From NCBI GenBank assembly GCA_963855995.1, contig OY979719.1, positions 7,502,001 through 7,566,000 on the forward strand: DNA of 64,000 bases, in the 5' to 3' direction. Numbering within the stretch: position 1 is the stretch's first letter; every line of letters begins with the position of its first letter. Under the pieces are notes generated by a model. The model was given only the letters and a program-made list of their open reading frames with translations. It searched no databases and was not told the origin of the DNA. This document shows positions 10,572-19,934 of this stretch, piece after piece. The position numbers were made by a program, and so were the translations under genes. The DNA is from Muricea muricata (lineage: Eukaryota > Cnidaria > Anthozoa > Malacalcyonacea > Plexauridae).

Positions 10572-11115
10572 GTGCGCCTTTTGGAAAGGATGAACTCTTT
10601 GGTTATGGATAATTCCAAACCCAAACAGAAGAAAGCTACCGTTCAATGCTATAAATGCGGCAAATATGGTCATTACGCTAGAGAATATCGATTCAGTGCA
10701 CCGAGTCAGGGAAACGCCAAGACCCCGCCCGCGCCGCACTGTACACACAAAAACCCCAGAAATAAGCAAGATAGCCAGTGCAACGGACGACAGTACAATA
10801 TTTGTAAACTGTCGAGTAAATGGATATTACGTGAAGACTTTGGTTGACACTGGCGCTGCCGTGACCATTATGCAGGAGGATTTACTTGCTCGAGTAAGTA
10901 GGAAGGAGACACAAGTTAGGCTGGTGACGAAAACAATTCTGGGAGCAAACAACACACCTTTAAACGTTACTGGAAGTGTCAAGGTAGACATTTCGGTGTG
11001 TGGTACTACAGTTCGTCACGAAGTTCTAACTTGCAATGATGTCTCGCAAGTTATGCTAATTAGCGTTGATTACCTAAAAACTCAACGACTCGTGGTTGAT
11101 TTTGAAAAAACATGA
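10572..11115 (+). pseudogene. Gypsy-1 copy 1 nucleocapsid and protease
   Basis: The frame from 10572 has the zinc knuckle QCYKCGKYGHYAREY: C-x2-C-x4-H-x4-, with the fourth ligand changed from Cys to Tyr. A frameshift leads to the 10666 frame, which carries the retropepsin motif YVKTLVDTGAAVTIM and ends near 11115. It is followed by decayed linker sequence to about 11537. Compared with copy 2 (37657-38274) the two copies have different defects. Confidence 0.8.
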
Positions 11116-11536
11116 GAAAACTTTGTTGTATTGTAACGATCGTAAAGTTTCCCGAGTTACTATTGCAAAGCCTGTCGTCGTACCAGCTTATACAATGGCT
11201 ACAGTTTCGTGCAAAGTGGAAAATGTTCTTTTCAAGATGGCGAAGCTGGGGTGTTAGAGCCCACATTGAGCTTCGAGGAACGTTACAAAGCTGGTATATT
11301 GAAAGTGGCGGCAACAATTAAAGACGGGAGATACCAGTTCGGCCTTCAATATAACACCAGTGGTGTACAAGGGAAATAGTGTCTGACAGCTTTTTCCATT
11401 AGTTGACAGTGAGACAAGTACGAAGAACTGCTATTTTGTCCCCGGACATGTCATTGATAATGAAACGAAAGGAATGGACGGAGGACTTTGTTCGACCGCT
11501 ACAGTAGATTCGGGAAATAAAAAGTGCTTACCTAAT
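11116..11536 (+). pseudogene. Gypsy-1 copy 1 protease-RT linker
   Basis: Alignment to 38275-38700 by eye shows conserved stretches but several indels; no single long frame remains. It encodes the low-conservation segment between protease and RT. Confidence 0.5.
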
Positions 11537-12722
11537 ATCAAAGAACTATTCCAATTAGGAATGATTCACTTACCGATGCCGAGAAAGAAAGTATTTACCA
11601 AATTCTTATGCGTCATAGTGCAATCATTTTAAGAAACAAGGCGGACCTAGGTGAAGCTAGGGACGTAATACATTTTATCGACACGGGTGACCATGCCCCA
11701 ATTAGAGTTCCACCTCGCAGGTTGCCATTCCATAAGCGAGATGTCGTACAGAAAGAAGTAGAGTCAATGATGGCGAGTGATGTGATTGAACCTTCTTCAT
11801 CTCTTTGGTCAGCACCTGTTGCTTTAATTAAGAAAAAAGACGGTGGTGAACGTTTCTGTATTGATTATCGTAAGCTAAATTCAATTACAAAGAAAGATGT
11901 TTATCCACTACCCAGGTGTGACGAAATCCTGGAATCATTATCTGGAGGAGCTTATTTTACACATTTAGACCTAGTACGAGGCTATTGGCAGATCAAAGTC
12001 GCAGAAAGACCGAGAAAAGACTGCATTTTCCACACCTGATGAACATTACCAGTTCAAACGAATGTCCTTTGGGCTAACAAATGCATCTGCAACCTTCCAA
12101 CGAGCGATGAACTCGATTTTCGCGGGACTTTCCGGGATTGATTGTCTAGTTTACTTGGACGACATTGTGGTGAATGGACGGACATTAGCGGAACACAGTC
12201 AGCGTCTCGTGAATGTACTGGAAAAACTGGAAGCAGCTGGGTTGAAATTGAATCCGGAAAAATGCGAATTGGTACAAGGACAAAGTTCTATTTTGGGGCA
12301 CATTTCACCGGACCCAGGGAAGGTGAAAGTATTACAAGATTGGCCCGTCCCCAATAACCAGGCAAATTTGCGTACCTTTCTTGCATGGCTGTGCCGGATA
12401 TTTAAGACAATGTATTCGTGAGTATGCAAAAATAGCCGAACCACTTTATCGTTTGGAGAGAAAAGGGACATTTTTCAAATGGAATGAAGACGGCCAGAAG
12501 GCCTTTGAAATTTTAATGAAAAAGTTAACGACGGCCTCTATTTTGTCTTATCCACGACACGATCTTGCATTGATTTTGGATACAGACGCTAGTGATAGTG
12601 GGATCGGTGCAGTTTTATCTCAGAGCGTTTATGGGGAAGAAAAAGTGATCGCATATACCGCACGATCGTTGTCGGAAGCGGAAAAGAACTATAGTACGAC
12701 CAGGAAAGAACTATTGGCTTGA
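11537..12722 (+). pseudogene. Gypsy-1 copy 1 reverse transcriptase and RNase H
   Basis: Ty3/Gypsy RT in order: VQKEVESMMASDVIEPSSS, SAPVALIKKKDGGERFCIDY, FTHLDLVRGYWQI (motif A), then after a frameshift near 12040 MSFGLTNASATFQRAM (motif B) and LVYLDDIVV (motif C YLDD). Another frameshift near 12400 leads to the RNase H region with LDTDASDSGIGAVLSQ and KNYSTTRKELLA, ended by TGA at 12720. Catalytic residues survive but at least two frameshifts and the stop make it non-functional. Copy 2 lacks the frameshift at 12040 but has others. Confidence 0.9.
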
Positions 12723-13494
12723 GTCCGGTCAATGGAACATTTTTCCCCATGCCTAATTAGGAAACCATTCAAGGCTGGTACAGATGATAATGCATTGAAA
12801 TGAATTAAGAACTTTAAGCAACCCAAAGGACAATTAGCACGGTGGACGGAACGGCTTGCTGTCTTTGACTTTGAAACAGAACACCGACCGGGGCGAAACC
12901 ACGGTAACGGCGATGGTGTTTCACGTATTCCAAACCTGAACTCTTCAACAGAGTCGAGTGTTCCCAAATCAGCAACTGATCGAGTGCATAATCTTTTCAA
13001 TGATAATAATGACTCGAATTTGTGGTGTCAACCTGATGTTGTATCAACACGAGGATGCCGAAATTGGACTCGTGATCAAATGGCTTCCAGACGGAAAAAG
13101 GCCACCTAAAGAAGAGATTTCAAGCATGGGCCGTAGAATGGGAAAACGTTGGAGTAAATTCGACCAAATGTCACTTGTCGATGGTCTGCCGTTTCGGTCC
13201 TTCGAGAATGAAAAGGGCGATTGCCAACACTTACAGCTATGTGTGCGGCGAGTTCTAAGAAACGAAGTTCGGGAGTTTACACATGACATACCTAGATTGC
13301 TCAAGAAGAGATTATACTGGCCTAGCTGGAAAACACACTTTGAATTACACTGTAAAAATTGTCGAAAATGCGTGGAGCGAAATGACTCACCTATGAAATC
13401 TAGAAGTCCTTTGATCGTAGAAAAATCGGGTTACTTCATGGAGCGTGTCGCTATCGATATAATTGGCCCTCTGTCTAACACCTTAACGGGTATC
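12723..13494 (+). pseudogene. Gypsy-1 copy 1 integrase N-terminal part, cut by a P element
   Basis: From 12958 the frame reads through EFTHDIPRLLKKRLYWPSW and LHCKNCRKC, the integrase zinc-binding region; relative to copy 2 an internal deletion has removed the GHLGSRRL segment containing a zinc-ligand His. VAIDIIGPL begins the DDE core and carries the first Asp. The frame is then interrupted by the P element at 13502. The remainder lies after 16896. Confidence 0.85.
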
Positions 13495-13742
13495 GTTATA
13501 TCAAAGTTAATAAAATAAGATGGTTTGGCTAGTACGGCAAACTTCAAAGGGATTTAGCGCAGGCGGCAAATATGTTGAGGCACAAAGGGAATTATGTCAC
13601 GTGACAGAGTTTAGTGCATAGGAGTGAAGGAATATGTATAGATCATATTACAGCTGTCATTGTTTTCGTCTTTTATCGCCAAATAACTGCGGGTTATCAA
13701 ACTGAATTTGGTTTGTTCAGTAAATTTAAATGCGTGAGAGCT

Positions 13743-14955
13743 ATGGACGACGATTTAGATACAATTGTTTCGCTACCAGACGAATTACACAAAGACACCG
13801 GATCGATATATATCGATGAGGAGTTGGCATCGCCTGAGCAAGAAGTCGAAGAAGACATATGTTACGAGCGTTTTGACGAATTTCATTTCGCTGTAGCTAT
13901 GTTTGTGATCGAAGAAGATGAGATTATGAGAAAGCTGTAGAACTGGAGTTAGAAAATGCCGTGAGTGTTATGGCAGGCGAAAAAGAATTTCCTTGCGTAA
14001 ACTGCGACAAAATCTGTAAATCAAAAGCAGGGTTGACGAGACACGTGAATGCTAAGCATGGGGAGAAAGCACATGGGGAAAAAGAGGCTCTTTCTTCGTC
14101 AATTGCTTCATTCACTGAAGAAGAATTAGCTTCTATCGTGGATAAAATCAAGGCCAAAATTACCAAAGATGGTTTTTGGGACAGTTAAATTACAACTAAT
14201 TTGGAAGCAGTGAAATCAACCAAAACCCTTTTCGACCATATACTGCCAATTTACTGTCGATTTTGTTGGAAACGAAACCAGGACATTTTCCTGACGGATT
14301 TTTACGAACTAATTCCAACATCATGTCAACTTTAATTTTGCAATGCGATAATCAACAATTATGCAGTTTGGTCATGATTTTCATTCCAGACCATCTAGTT
14401 TCATTATTCAAGAAGAGACAGCAACATCCTGCTATTGAACAAAACAGGGTTTCAGAACTATGTGAAACAGAACGTGGCCCCTTGTCATACATAGCAGGGT
14501 ATGTGCTGTCTCAGCTACAGAAGAAATCATCAAATGATGAACTTCAATTACTTTTACACAGCATGATGTGCCCCAGTTCAGAGAACACTTACATTGAGTC
14601 CCGCAGCAGAGGAGGTCTAGTAACCCCATGTAATGACCTAGTCCAGATACTGGAAGTTGTTGAGATTGTGTTTCGCCAATTTACAGCTAATGAGTCAAGT
14701 GTGGTAAAGAGCATTCCTTGCGATAAGTTATGTAATGATACTCTTGACTCTCCATTAGTAAAATCACTATGGGACAATATATTACAAGGGTGTGGTGAAG
14801 AACTTTCAAAACAAGTACACAAGATTTGCCTGGAGAACATAATTATGCTTTACTTAAAGGTTCATAGCTTTTCCTATGCAAAAGACTACATTAATAAATT
14901 TAAAATGCAACAAAAAACTGGGAAGAGCAAAGCACTGAGAAAAGAATTAAAATGA
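13743..14955 (+). pseudogene. P-element plus-strand gene: C2H2 finger and transposase C-terminal-like region
   Basis: From MDDDLDTIVSLPDEL the frame runs to a stop at 13940; the correct continuation is +1 (EKAVELELENAVSVM) into a C2H2 finger FPCVNCDKICKSKAGLTRH (about 13990-14060). A second break follows near 14188, then FDHILPIYCRFC...DFYELIPTSCQ in one frame and, shifted, GPLSYIAGYVLSQLQKK, RSRGGLVTPCNDLVQILE and KSLWDNILQG. The IAGYV and GGLVTP blocks resemble C-terminal regions of P/THAP9-type transposases as I remember them. At least three frame breaks, all shared with copy B, make it a pseudogene in both copies. Confidence 0.65.
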
Positions 14956-15936
14956 AAAACTAGTGATCAGTAGTGATTTTAATACTGTATGCCATATACC
15001 ATATTGAATAACTTTATTCTGTCTTATACCATATTTATATGCTGTACAAACTAGATGATTTTAATTAATTTGTTTCCCTGACCATAATATTTACAGCAAG
15101 ATTCTATCTAAATAAAAAGTTTTGAGTAGTTTATTTACAAATATATCTATGTATGGTCAAAGTTCTTTAGATTGACTAATTACTTTTATTGAGCTTTCTA
15201 ATTGGTTCTTTGAGTTAAGATCAATAAAAGTAACTGGTCAATCTAGAGAACTTCTATACAATCATAATATGCCTGGATTTCTATTGTTCAAGTATACAGC
15301 TATTTCAATTAAGGTTGTCTTTCCAAAAGCAGAAAAAATAAACACTATCAACTATGAGCAGGCATAAGATGATGGATTATTGTTTATATAGGCCCTGATA
15401 CTCATGAAATTACCTTAGTTTGTGGCAAGTAAATTTGCCATCATAAGTTTTTATGTGTCCTTGATGCTGTTTCAAAGAAATAATTCTGTGTTTACAAATG
15501 AAAATAAGCAGTGATATGTCATCCCTTGTGCGCTCATAGTTTACAGTTTAGTACGCCTTTGGAAGGACAACCTTTATTGAATTAGCTGTACATATGTTGA
15601 GTTGCTTGATTTGGAAAAGATAAAAACCCCTCACTAAATATTCTAGAAACAGTGTATTTACAGTACCACCAGTGTAATCTACATTAACACCAGTGTTATA
15701 ATTATAGCAATTGTGCAAGCTTTCTCCAAGTCTATTATCCTCAACATTAAGCCTCACATTGATGCAATATATTCTCTTTAGAGCAAAAATGATATTGGTG
15801 GTGAGGACAATAGCCTTAGGGAGAACCTGCATAAGTGCGGGTAAAACAATAAATACCACTTTTTAGTTCAGGTTATCAATATAACCAGTCCTGGTTACAA
15901 TACATCCAGTCTTTTCATGATTAATTAAAAAAACTA
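14956..15936. other. P-element interior between the two convergent genes
   Basis: No reliable gene. At about 15165-15260 an imperfect inverted repeat (AGTTCTTTAGATTGACTAATTACTTTTATTGA and its complement) could fold as a hairpin at the convergence point. Minus-strand frame 15859-15548 has no known domain; its sequence loosely resembles 31440-31570 and 63660-63790, which also flank THAP-type exons. Confidence 0.4.
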
Positions 15937-16671
15937 CTACCAGTGAAGCAGCCAATTGAAAACATGCAGTGAAAAATGTAGAGTCGAATCAACATGTATC
16001 ACATGCTTTGGAACTGAATAGTCCGTGTCACGAAGTTCGATTCTGATTTCAATTTCGTTGCAAGCAGCTAAATCCCACGGCTCGAGAACGATTTTCTTTA
16101 CTTTAGCCGCAAATTTTGAAAAGTCATCCTGTTTTACCACGGGTGGCGAAGCTCTTTCTTGTCTCACAAAAGGTCTACGCTCAGTGCTCTTTGTTTCGTG
16201 GCTTTTCAGTGGAAGATTTTATGTTGGAACAGTTCCAGTATCTAAAGCTTTTCTCTTGCCATCTATAAAAAGGAGAACATAATCACTTTACTAGTTTATT
16301 TGAATATACTGTAGCGTGCAAATGTTTTGCTACAACATGAATATAAAATCATAAACGAAGCGTGTAATTACAATGTTATGCGGAAAACTGTATGTCAATA
16401 CCACAGTCAATACTTACGGTCAACAATGAATTCTGCTTTAAAATGACGTTCACACAAGTAAATCTGGTTTTTATCAATTCTCTGCTTTAAGTCGGGTGTC
16501 ATTTCCCTTGTTAGGAGGATCACACCTAGCCATTCTGTGCGAGCATTGTTCTTCAAACCAACAGTTTCCTCTCGATCGCCTCGCGCAGGAGTACGTATTT
16601 TAAAAAGCGAAAGGTCGCTTTTTCGACTAGTTGAACTGCCAAAAAGTGCGCAGTTGGCACCCGGCGTTATG
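15937..16671 (-). pseudogene. P-element THAP-domain transposase N-terminus (two exons)
   Basis: Minus-strand exon 1 (about 16671-16426) reads GANCALFGSSTSRK, SLFKIRTPARG, ARTEWLGVILL and YLCERHFKAE, the C2CH THAP order. The second zinc Cys appears replaced by Ser (FGS for FGC). A GTAAGT donor follows at the exon end, and TTTTATAG at about 16266 precedes exon 2, which reads GTVPT-stop-NLPLKSHET and later LRDTDYSVPKHVIHVDS, both typical of sequence after THAP in P-type transposases. The in-frame TAA, the missing Cys and lack of a clear start ATG are identical in copy B. The catalytic domain does not follow on this strand. Confidence 0.8.
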
Positions 16672-16895
16672 TAGCCATAAAAAGAACATCAACATTTGTA
16701 GTGGAACAAGATATGCGCTAAGATTTTCGATGTAGCGACATGTCTAAGATCACATTACAACGCATAATATTATGTTTCACGCTTCATGGCTATGCACTAA
16801 ACACTGTCACGTGATGCCAATTACAGAGAACAATAACATAATTGGGGGTGTGTCCCGCTAGCCAAACCATCTTATTTTATTAACTTTGGTTATAT

Positions 16896-17377
16896 ATTAG
16901 TCGCCGTGGATTACTTGACGAGATGGCCAGAAACCTACGCTATCCCTAACCATGAAGCGTGGACAATCGTTCAAAAGCTGGTAGACGACAGATCAGCTTT
17001 GACTTTCAGAGGTTATTTACAGAATCAAATTAGTATCCAATAAAAGAAAAAGGCTAGTGGTTCACTTCAACTGATTGAAGCCGTGTTATATCGATCAGTC
17101 AACTGAAAATCAACTTGGTCACTGTTGTGTTCTGTGTATTTTAGCATGAAAATGAGCAATGTTTATAAACTATAAACATTGACGAACGTTAAATATATTC
17201 AACGAATGAATATACTGTATTACATCTCCCCTGATTAAGTATAAAGATTTTGTTCATTTGTCCTTTTTCTTAAAGAAACTGTTGATAATGACATAACGTT
17301 CAAAAAACAACAGTTATATAGAAAATGTTCATAATACCACAATGAATAAATACTAACTAAACAACGTTTATCAATGT
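16896..17377 (+). pseudogene. Gypsy-1 copy 1 3' end (internally deleted)
   Basis: VAVDYLTRWPETYAIPNHEAW resumes the integrase core after the P element, but about 600 bp present in copy 2 (roughly 44170-44775, with the remaining catalytic residues) is missing at about 16988-17000. The tail RLVVHFN-type sequence then ends near 17100. After it an inverted copy of the Gypsy-2 3' end (GAACTATAAACATTGA at about 17166, reverse at 17370-17385) marks the junction to Gypsy-2. Confidence 0.75.
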
Positions 17378-18410
17378 TTATAGTTCATAGTCACCAAATC
17401 TCTTAGGCTTCTTCACCACCCGCCCAAATCTCGTTGTGACTTGATCTGTAGTAAGACGCTGCTCACTGTTTCTTTCATGCGTGACTTTCGTAGGCGATCT
17501 TTTCACGTTGGCCATCGTCGTTTTCAGTTGCTGTCTGTTCGTTGTCTTCAGACTTTGTAACTTGAAGAAGATGTTGTCTATTTCGTCTAAATGTGCTACC
17601 ATCCTGAGTTCAAACATAATACGATCTTGGCGTCTCATCTAAATCGATTACGACTGCTGGTTCCCACTTCCCTTTATGGCATATTCGGACTGAATCATTC
17701 GGGTGTAGAGGTGGTAATTCTTTTTCTGAGCGGTCATAATATCGTTTTTGTTCTAATTTTTTTTGTTCTAAGGCTTTCCTCGTCGCATTAAGATCAGTAA
17801 GCTTCGGAAGTAGTTCTTTATGATGAGTTGGTAGGTCTGTTCTCAGCCGTCGATTCATTAATAGTTGAGCTGGCGAGCCCATCTGTGGAAAAGGCGTGTT
17901 CCCATAACTTAATAAACTTAAGTATGGATCTTGATTGCTAGCTTTAGCCTTCGTTAATAATCTTTTCACGGTTTTGCCGTTTCTACGAAGCCGTTTCACT
18001 GCGGGTAGGTAGGTGACGATGTTTTGTGTACAAATCCACAAGTTGTGGAAAACTGGTGGAACTCTTCCGAAGAATACTGGGGACCGTTGTCGGAGATTAC
18101 AATTTCGGGTATACCATGTCTGGCAAATATTGACTTGATATGTTGAATCACCGTTGAAGTTTTGGTACTTGCGAGTTGTGCGATCTCAAAATAGTTGCTG
18201 TTATAATCCACCACAAACACGTTTGTTGTATTATTCCAGACGAACAAATCTGTGGCAAGCATTTGCCATGGACGCACTAGTATGTCATGCGGTCGAAGAG
18301 GCTCTTTCTGCTGAGCGTTACGATATTCTTGGCACGTTAAACATTTCTCCACCATCGTCTCAATTTCTTTGCACATTCCAGGCCAGAATAACACATCATG
18401 AGCACGCTCC
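17378..18410 (-). pseudogene. Gypsy-2 copy 1 integrase and C-terminus
   Basis: Minus-strand frames: VLFWPGMCKEIETMVEKCLTCQEYRN (HHCC zinc region), WQMLATDLFVW (first Asp of the core), IVISDNGPQYSSEEF (second Asp), then, after a frameshift at about 18010, RLLTKAKASNQDPYLSLLSYGNTPF, GSPAQLLMNRRLRTDLP and the SH3-like tail KGKWEPAVVIDLDETPR. The end RFGDYEL-stop is at 17378. The layout matches K02A2.6-type Gypsy polyproteins. A second frameshift lies near 17620. Copy 2 (45145-46340) keeps the C-terminal frame longer. Confidence 0.85.
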
Positions 18411-19763
18411 TTACGAGCATTTCATGTCGTAAGGCTTTCGGAAACTATTATTTTCTGCGACTTGAGCATTAAGTCCATCAATTGCGGTGATCTCGTCTCG
18501 ATAGTTCCAGTACGGATGAATCATTGCTGGCACGTCTTTCGGTGAATCTAGCCACCCTTGTTGAACATGCTTTTGAAGCTCCTGCAATTCACTGTCGTCT
18601 TTACTTGCGTTACGAATTTGTTCCAACTTCTCATATGACACTGCCATTTGCTTCAGAATAGCATCAACATGAACATCAAGGCCAAGATCATCAGGAGCGC
18701 TGCCATCACGAGCACCATTTCTGGACAGGGTATCAGTAACCGGAATACTCTTTCCTGGTTTGTACTGGACTGTCACGTTATATCTTTGCAAGCGTATTCT
18801 CATTCTTTGCAGTCGCATTAGGACCAAATGTAACGGTTTCTTCATTATGATCTCCAGAGGTTTATGATCCGTTTCAGCTACAAAATTTCTTCCGTAAAGA
18901 TAATGATGAAACTTTTCACAACCAAACACTAGGGCCAAAGTTTCCTTTTCGACCTGCGAATAAGCTTGTTGCGTGGTTGTTAACAATTTCGAGGTGTATG
19001 CTATTGATTGTCCGTTCTGCATGACCACTGCTCCTAAACCCGACTGTGAAGCATCTATTTGTACTCTTACTGACTTGGATGGGTCATAATACTGCAGCAC
19101 AGGACCAGGAACTTCTGTGATCATTTTCTTGATCTCTGTAAACGCTTCCTCGTGCTTCGGACACCATATCCATTCTCGATCTTCTTTGCATAGCTCTCTT
19201 AAACAGGCAGTCCTCTGTGAAAGATGAGGTGAGTACTGAGACAGATACGTAAACATGCCCAGCTGACACTCGAGCTCTTTCCTGCTCTTCGGAGAACTCA
19301 TCTTCTCTACTGCTGCCACATTCTCTTGATCAGGCTTTAACCCATCCTTTGTCAACATTTCACCAAAGAATTTCACCTCGGTAGAGCATCGTTGTATCTT
19401 CTTTGGGTTGAACTTGATTCCGTTCTTTCTGGCTGTAGCGAGAGTTGCTCGTAGCTTGCCATCATGCTCATCATGTCGTCAACTATAATGTGCACGCCAG
19501 GAAGTCCTTCGAAAATTCTGTCCATCTTCTTCTGAAACACCTCCTAAACGGAGCAAATCCCGAAAGGCAGTCGTAAATAGCGATACCGACCATACGGGGT
19601 TTGGAACGTAGTTAAAATCGATGATTCTTTGGACAGGGGCATGGCCCAATAACCAGATGTTGCACCAAGTACTTTAAAATATTAAGCACCTGACAACTGA
19701 CTTGTGACTTCCTCAAGGGTTATCATTTTATAATGTTTCTTGTTAATTGCCTTATTTAGGTGT
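18411..19763 (-). pseudogene. Gypsy-2 copy 1 RT C-terminal part and RNase H
   Basis: The 321-residue frame 19376-18411 reads RT thumb (KFFGEMLTKDGLKPD), RNase H (VRVQIDASQSGLGAVVMQNG, EKETLALVFGCEKFHHYL, FVAETDHKPLE) and the tether to integrase. 19377-19763 holds the RT palm in broken frames (YGRYRYLRLPFGI and VDDMM region near 19470). The upstream RT is displaced by the BEL element: it continues at 25750. The segment 18512-19351 is exactly what is missing from copy 2. Confidence 0.88.
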
Positions 19764-19889
19764 TGTAATAAATTGTTTTGTATATATCACTAACCGGAAA
19801 CTCTAATACGTTGACATTACTAATAACTAACCACACCCTTGAAATTAATGTAACAAAAAATATGGCGAATAAATCGAATGTTTATTACA
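19764..19889 (+). repeat. BEL 5' LTR
   Basis: 126 bp, TG...CA ends, identical by eye to the 3' LTR. It should carry the promoter; a TATATATCA stretch lies near 19780. Confidence 0.95.
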
Positions 19890-19907
19890 TGGCGCCCAAC
19901 GTGGGGC
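19890..19907 (+). promoter_or_regulatory. BEL primer-binding site, tRNA-Lys type
   Basis: TGGCGCCCAACGTGGGGC starts one base after the LTR. It is the complement of the 3' end of animal tRNA-Lys(CUU) including CCA, and the same 18 bases serve as the tRNA-Lys1,2 primer site of some retroviruses (established knowledge). This indicates lysine-tRNA priming of minus-strand DNA. Confidence 0.9.
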
Positions 19908-19934
19908 CCTTTTCGACTCTTGAAACGATATAAT

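Larger units (their letters stand above)
13502..16888. mobile_element. P-superfamily DNA transposon, copy A (3387 bp)
   Basis: Flanked by the 7-bp duplication GTTATAT (13495-13501, 16889-16895); 44062-44082 in copy 2 is the empty site. The 31-bp TIR starts CAAAGTTAATAAAATAAGAT and ends GGCTAG. It resembles the 31-bp Drosophila P terminus (CATGATGAAATAACATAAGG) in start, length and AT-rich layout. It holds a plus-strand C2H2/transposase-like gene and a minus-strand THAP gene, convergent. Copy B (57498-60894) is nearly identical by eye. A duplication of 7 bp rather than the usual 8 is odd for P. Confidence 0.85.

Noticed and set aside
19878-19934. Upstream start of the BEL polyprotein
   Set aside because: This ATG lies within the LTR and would translate the primer-binding site; the ATG at 19935 is more plausible.
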